From the NCBI GenBank assembly GCA_001692895.1, contig KV748180.1, positions 4,189,169 through 4,253,168 of the forward strand: a stretch of DNA of 64,000 bases, given 5' to 3'. This document shows, piece by piece, positions 59,501 to 64,000 of this stretch. The position numbers and the translations under genes were made by a program. The notes below the pieces were generated by a model. It worked only from the letters and a program-made list of their open reading frames with translations, did not search any database and had not been told where the DNA came from. Origin of the DNA: Cenococcum geophilum 1.58. Lineage: Eukaryota > Ascomycota > Dothideomycetes > Gloniales > Gloniaceae. Every line of letters begins with the position of its first letter. The first letter of the stretch is position 1.

Positions 59501-61400
59501 GATCTACTTCCGCTAATATCTCTTTGTCCCTAACGCCCTAGACCTCTGCCTAGAAGTTATCTATTACTTTTATAGCAGCGGCCCCGCTAGTTACCCTAGC
59601 CAGGTTAAAACCCTTAACCTCTTAAACTAAATATACTAGTGGCTAGAAATCTCCTAATTTATAGCTACCTTTATTAAAGACTATACCCTATACTTTTACA
59701 TTAAGACCCCCTATTCTGCCCCACCTGGTTTCCTAAAGCTATTAAAACTACCCGCTTACCCATAGACCAATATTTTAATTAACTATATTACAACGCTACT
59801 AGTATACTAACGCTATAGTAAGGTATATAAATATATCCTTATTATTATAGACCGCCTAACTAAAATATAATACCTTGTTCTAGTAATAGGACTCTTAATA
59901 AAGGAGCTAGTTAACGGCTTTATTAATACCATATATAAGCTCTACGGTGCACTAAGCACGGTTATCTCTAATCGCGGTAACGTGTTCCACCACTCGCTTG
60001 CGAACACCACTCGCTTACGCACCCCCAAAAACCACCAAAAATCAGAAAAACTGCACCTTAATATCTTAACAACGGCTTAATAATAAATTCCGAAATTTTA
60101 TAATTAGCCTTTCGTGTCTATATTAAGACTTTTAATAAAATTCTAGCGTAATAAGCCTGGCCGTTATTGAGATATTAGGTTTTGGCCCCCAATTTTAAGC
60201 TAAATTGCGATATCTCTAAAGCTACTTAATAGATTACTTTTTAAATCTAATAAGATGTTTAAAATAGGTATAAAAGGCTAATTATAAAATTTCGGAATTT
60301 ATTATTAAGCCATTGTTGAGATATTAAGGTGCAGTTTTTCTAATTTTTGGTGGTTTTTGGGGGTGCGTAAGCGAGTAGTGTTCGTAAGCGAGTGATGGAA
60401 CACGTTATATAATTTATTAGCAACTTCTAGCGACGACTAAATAAACACCTTAAGATAACCTTAAGACTAAGCTTAACCTAGCACCTAGAAACAGACGGCC
60501 AAACTAAAATTATTAACGCTGCCGTAAATAAGTACCTCTATACTTTTATTAGCTTTATATAGGACAACTAGGTTAACTACCTACTACTTACTAAGTTTAC
60601 TATAAATAACTAAGTTAATAAGAGTATAGGCATCTCCCTATTTTTTATAAACTATAGCTTTAACCCTTACCTCAGAATTAAGCCTATTAGCCCCCGCCTA
60701 CTAATACTATTAGTATAAGCAAAGAAGGAGTTCTTCCGCGTAGACTCTATAGCCAACCGTTTTAAGCGGATATTAATATAGCTTAAGGCCCTAGCCTAGA
60801 TTTTATAGTAACGCTATAAAGATAATGCTAATACCTATAGGGATAAGAGCGCGTTATTCTACAAAGGCGATATAATTATAGTTAGCTTAGAAAATATAAA
60901 GATAAATAAACCTAAAAAGAAATAAGACGATAAATAGGACGGCCTATACCCCGTACTTGCAGTATACTAAGGGGTAGTTATAGTAGACCTTCTAAACTAC
61001 ATCTAAGTAAATTAATCCTTTTATATATCTAAGGTCCGCCTCTAGGCTGCTAAAGAAATCCCTAGCTAAGCAAATATTAATACTATAGAGCGCCGCAATA
61101 TATAAGGACGAGTAGCAGAAAGAGATAATAACGGTAATATAGAGGACAAATAGGAGTTTAAGAAAATCCTTAATATATATAACAAAGACCCCTAAGGCCT
61201 AACTTATAAGATTAAATAGAAATATTATAAGGATATAACCTAGCAGCTAGAAGAAGACCTAAAGGGTTATAAGTAGGCTATATAGCGCTTCTATAAGCAA
61301 CACCCTAAAAAGCTAAAACCCCCAGACTGGGTATAAGATAAGGAAAAGTTACGCCAAGGTTATAGCCGACCACCGTATTAAAATTTGTGGTGGTTAAAAT
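56600..61400 (+). pseudogene. pol of Gypsy F: protease, RT, RNase H, integrase (split by a MITE), chromodomain
   Basis: Protease-like region 56.62-56.96 kb (AFIDEDSLIKKYNI, LKPLRLTNRLQSSF, LGLKFNSNYY). RT at 57.9-58.5 kb: INKMLDKGFIRKL, YYNYQGLNIVIIKN, with the YxDD box as Y-F-N-D (58374-58385), first Asp lost. RNase H 58.8-59.1 kb (YNKELLAIIKALEK). Integrase: the second catalytic region STVISNRG has Asn for Asp and is cut at 59979 by a MITE; it resumes at 60408 and reaches HLETDGQTKIINAAV, where Glu seems to be Lys. Chromodomain-like tail 61.14-61.33 kb (FKKILNIYNKDP, FYKQHPKKLKPPDWV). Ambiguous bases lie at 56764-56785. Dead element. Confidence 0.9.
59980..60405. mobile_element. 426-bp MITE with TA duplication inside Gypsy F integrase
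   Basis: Inverted ends ACGTGTTCCACCACTCGCTT on the left, complement of AAGCGAGTGATGGAACACGT on the right. The inversion continues through ACGCACCCCCAAAAACCACC to over 80 bp. TA at 59978-59979 and 60406-60407. Each arm holds two copies of the CACTCGCTTRCG motif. No coding capacity. The ends (ACGTG) resemble those of the MITE at 27454. Confidence 0.95.
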
Positions 61401-61684
61401 GTTATAGAACTTTACGGCGGTTAAAGTTATCTAATTAGCCAGATTCTTGCTAAAAAACGCCATACGGACTAATTTAGGTGGCTGTATAGAGTTCTGCTAA
61501 CCTTACTCACTAAACTAACTAATTAGGATTTTCCATACCTAGTACGGAAAATCGCTATTAGCTTAGTTAAGGGCGGTAAGCGGAACTAATATCTCTATGG
61601 TAAAAAATAGGCGACCCTAAACACTACCTATTTTAGAGTTATTTATTTAGTTTAGGGACCAAACTATCTAGGGAAGAGGAGTAC

Positions 61685-61871
61685 TGTTACGGCACTAACC
61701 TAACGCATACTATTTTATACTATCTCGTACTATTTTCTACTGTTAGCTAGCCTACCACTAGTACCTTAGCGGCCGGCCCTACTATTTATATACAATACCC
61801 CATTTCCACCTTCTTCTCCTCTTTATACTATAACGTAGTTATTTAGTCTACTTTATTATAGCACTGTGACA
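61685..61871 (+). mobile_element. 3' LTR of Gypsy F
   Basis: 187 bp; TGTTACGG to CTGTGACA, aligned throughout with 54456-54642, differing mainly by C/T and G/A. Confidence 0.95.
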
Positions 61872-62234
61872 TTAGTATAGGGATTGTTGTTTAGTACGCG
61901 TTCATAATATATACTTATTATTTAGTACGCGTTTATAACGTATATTTACAATTATAGGGCTTAGGACTAGTTCTAGCCTTAAATCGCAAAGACTTATAGA
62001 GTATGATGTTCTATATAATAGACGTAAGAATCTATAATCTTAAAAAGGCTTAAGACCAGTTCTAGCCTTTAAATCCTTAGATTTATAGAAGAGTTTTATT
62101 TAAGGTTTAGGACTAGTTTTAACCTTAAAAAACAGCTTCCTCTAACATAAGTAGCACTGGTATAGTGGCTTATCTCTTCTTGGTAGAATACCTAGCTATT
62201 CTATAGTATAACAGTAAAGTTAACTACTAATTAG

Positions 62235-62454
62235 TATTGGTTATATAAGGCGATATCATATAGCTACGGTTTGTAGATAGTATAATAATTGTTAATTCTG
62301 TATATCTTAAATAAGGGAGGGTGAGGAGCTTAAGGCTCCTCGCTACGCTTGTGCCGCGGCAATATATAATGGCAACTTGCCGCACGTAACGGCAACTTGC
62401 TATACGTGACGGCAATATGCCTTATATAGTGACTACTTACCTTTATTCCTAATA
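62235..62454 (-). mobile_element. LTR of Copia E (5' LTR in element orientation)
   Basis: 220 bp matching 49014-49233. It keeps more CA/TG than the other copy (GGCAACTTGCCGCACGTAAC). Confidence 0.93.
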
Positions 62455-62459
62455 GTGAC

Positions 62460-63660
62460 CTAAACTACTAAGCTATTACTTAGAGAAAGATAAACTATAT
62501 AGCTTAAGGAACAAAAAGTTTCCTAGTATACTTCTCTAAATTTAACCATTACGTAAGGGAAATAGGCTAAAATGACTCCGCACTAATTAACAGCCTTCTT
62601 AAATCTTTAAGCCCTAAACTAAAAACCTCCCTAATAGGTATAGACCTACTAGGAGCCCTTAATACCTACATAAACGTTATTAATAAATAGTATAATAATA
62701 TACTACATCTAATACCGAAACACGCTCCTTAATATAATATAATAGCTCTATAAACGTCTACTAAGTTATCTTAGCTTAAGCACCCTAACGCCATAGATAT
62801 TAACACTAGGACCCTAGGATATGCCCTACTAGGGTCCTCTAAATAAGAACGACGCATTAAGGTAGGCCTCTGCTTTAAGTATAGAAGTAACTCCTACCTC
62901 TCTAACTACTACTCCACCCCTTTTCGAAAAGATTTATAAATAGTTAACGCTAGTAGTCCACTGCTCTAATTCTCTAGCTACTATCCCTAATCTTTTTCTA
63001 GCTTTACCTTAATAATTAATAAGTACTATTTGTAAAGACGAAGCTCTAACTAACGTCCTATAAAAACCCTACCCTAATCGCCTCTAAAAGGAAGGTTTTA
63101 GAGCGAAGTCGCTTTCTAGGACGGCTCTGCTATAGGATCTCGTTAAATGCGTTTAACGTCACAAACTCCGACTTTTAGGACTATAGTATAATTATTAACT
63201 ACCGTCTTTAGCAAAATAATTAACAGGCTAACGCTTAAATCCTAATTAATACAGGAGCTAGCGGCATAGGATTTATTAATAAGATCTTTATATAAAATAG
63301 TGGTTTTACCCTAACCCCCCTTAACCGGTATATTAACGTATTTGGATTTAATGGTAAACGCACAGTTTTAGGCTGTATTACCTATGTAGTATTTCTAAGA
63401 TTCTAATACCTAAACTATAAAGAATTAATTAAACTTTTCGTTACCACCCTAGGTTACTTAGTAATTCTTAAACAACCCTAGATAAAGCTATATAAGGTAA
63501 CTATTAATTAGGATAACCTTAAGCTTCTATTTACCGCCTCCCATTATAAGCAGAAGTGCTTTATAACCCGCTACTTAGGCCTAAAACTAAAATCTAAAAA
63601 ATTTACTAGGATCTATTAGTTTAAAATTTTTATAACTATCTACCCCGTACCTAAGGAATC
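62460..63660 (+). pseudogene. Gypsy D gag C-terminus, zinc knuckle and protease
   Basis: It continues the frame cut at 49013. The gag C-terminus (FLVYFSKFNHYVREIG, LINSLLKSLSPKLKTSLIGI) is followed by a CCHC knuckle at 62868-62930. There the first Cys remains (LCFKY), but the second Cys, the His and the last Cys read as Tyr. The protease follows: ILINTGASGIGFI, in which the active Asp of DTG is Asn (63248-63250), then NVFGFNGKRTVLGCI. It fades near 63660; RT would lie beyond the window. Confidence 0.8.
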
Positions 63661-63774
63661 TACCAGATTCTACTAGTATAAGAATTCTACCAAATTCTAC
63701 TAACATGAGAATTTTACTAATATCCACTAAGGATCCGAAAACTTTACTAAATTCTATAAGTTATTACTACATCG

Positions 63775-63960
63775 GCAAAATATGGTACCCTTTCAATGGC
63801 CTCAATAGTTGGTGGTTGACGCAATTGGCGCGCAGTTAAGGTCATTTAGCAACTCGACCGACTAGCCTATATCGTGTTTTTTTGACACGCAGCCTACGCG
63901 CAGCCTGCGCGCAACCTACGCGCAACCTGCGCGCAACCTGCCAGCAATCTGCGCATTTGG
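63775..63960. other. RIP-poor insert with GC-rich 11-bp tandem repeat
   Basis: Composition changes abruptly at about 63775 (CGGCAAAATATGGTACCCTT). Five 11-bp units, CGCGCAACCTG-like, occupy 63888-63942. The start resembles 46003-46025 (GGCAAAATATGG...TTCAATG), so this may be the edge of a Tc1-type or other DNA element running off the window. Confidence 0.5.
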
Positions 63961-64000
63961 CAACTATAATTATATTTACCTCTTTTATACTAATAGTATA

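Larger units (their letters stand above)
54451..61876 (+). mobile_element. Complete Gypsy element F (7.4 kb) with 187-bp LTRs, inserted in Copia E
   Basis: LTRs 54456-54642 and 61685-61871, both 187 bp, start TGTCACGGCACTAACC and end CTGTRACA. Target duplication TTAGT at 54451-54455 and 61872-61876. A GGGAAGAGGAG purine tract precedes the 3' LTR. The interior encodes gag, protease, RT, RNase H, integrase and a degraded chromodomain. A 426-bp MITE interrupts the integrase. The same LTR family is split at 4646/20643. Confidence 0.96.
49009..62459 (-). mobile_element. Copia element E, minus strand, inserted in Gypsy D and split by Gypsy F
   Basis: 220-bp LTRs at 49014-49233 and 62235-62454 are flanked by GTGAC (49009-49013, 62455-62459). 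In element orientation the LTR starts TATTAGGAATAAAGG and ends ACCAATA. The sequence after the 5' LTR (minus strand from 62234) is CTAATTAGTAG, the same primer-site start as Copia C. Removing Gypsy F leaves about 6.0 kb. A short minus-strand frame at 62227-62415 lies in the LTR and is not a gene. Confidence 0.93.

Noticed and set aside
62227..62415. Minus-strand frame in the Copia E LTR
   Set aside because: LTR sequence; the sister LTR at 49014 does not keep it open.
1..64000. Search for host genes, tRNA, rRNA or a centromere-type satellite
   Set aside because: I found no tRNA-like cloverleaf, rRNA segment or intact host protein frame. AT-richness and nested elements would suit a pericentromere or subtelomere, but nothing in the sequence places the window there.

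Overview
This window looks like a gene-empty, AT-rich, repeat-filled block of a filamentous ascomycete (Pezizomycotina) genome. I could not support a single host gene, tRNA or rRNA. Almost every recognisable protein reading frame belongs to a transposable element and is broken by in-frame TAG/TAA codons where Gln or Trp would be expected, with Asp/Glu to Asn/Lys and His/Cys to Tyr changes at catalytic and metal-binding positions. That pattern, with abundant TpA and scarce CpA/TpG, is what repeat-induced point mutation (RIP) leaves. The species cannot be told from the sequence.

Layout, left to right. (1) 1-1.7 kb: 3' end of a chromodomain Gypsy element (RNase H, integrase, chromodomain). (2) 1.8-4.7 kb: two unrecognised degraded frames, one copy of a ~960-bp repeat (called R here) built around a 12-bp minisatellite, then other simple tandem repeats. 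(3) 4.65-20.8 kb: a Gypsy LTR split by a MULE-like DNA transposon (copy 2, 9-bp target duplication). Copy 2 is itself interrupted by a longer MULE-like copy (copy 1, own 9-bp duplication), a fold-back element and a Copia element; the Copia 5' LTR carries a MITE missing from its 3' LTR. MULE copy 1 has two convergent, intron-dense genes. (4) 20.8-24.2 kb: a Gypsy gag start, nested inverted-repeat elements, tandem duplications and a well-preserved 12-bp minisatellite array. (5) 24.2-33.5 kb: four non-LTR (LINE) fragments in orientations - + + -, with a 146-bp MITE in one and a hAT transposon in another. (6) 33.5-46 kb: second R copy, then a Tc1/mariner element split by a complete 8.9-kb Gypsy element, bordered by fragments of further Tc1-like elements and MITEs. 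(7) 46-64 kb: a four-level nest, MITE in Gypsy F, in Copia E (minus strand), in a Gypsy gag-pol (D) that runs off the window.

The nesting was worked out from matching target-site duplications and equal LTR lengths read from the sequence, so relative ages can be inferred. The least mutated pieces are the hAT element, the Tc1 transposase at 34.6 kb, several MITEs and the minisatellite arrays; the older Gypsy, Copia and LINE copies are saturated with mutations. The most unusual features are the MULE-like element with many ~50-bp, look-alike introns, the 864-bp fold-back made of four 131-132 bp palindromic units, and the R family, which spreads a 12-bp coding-phase minisatellite. Positions of protein domains inside heavily mutated elements are approximate; LTR, TIR and target-duplication positions are exact unless stated.
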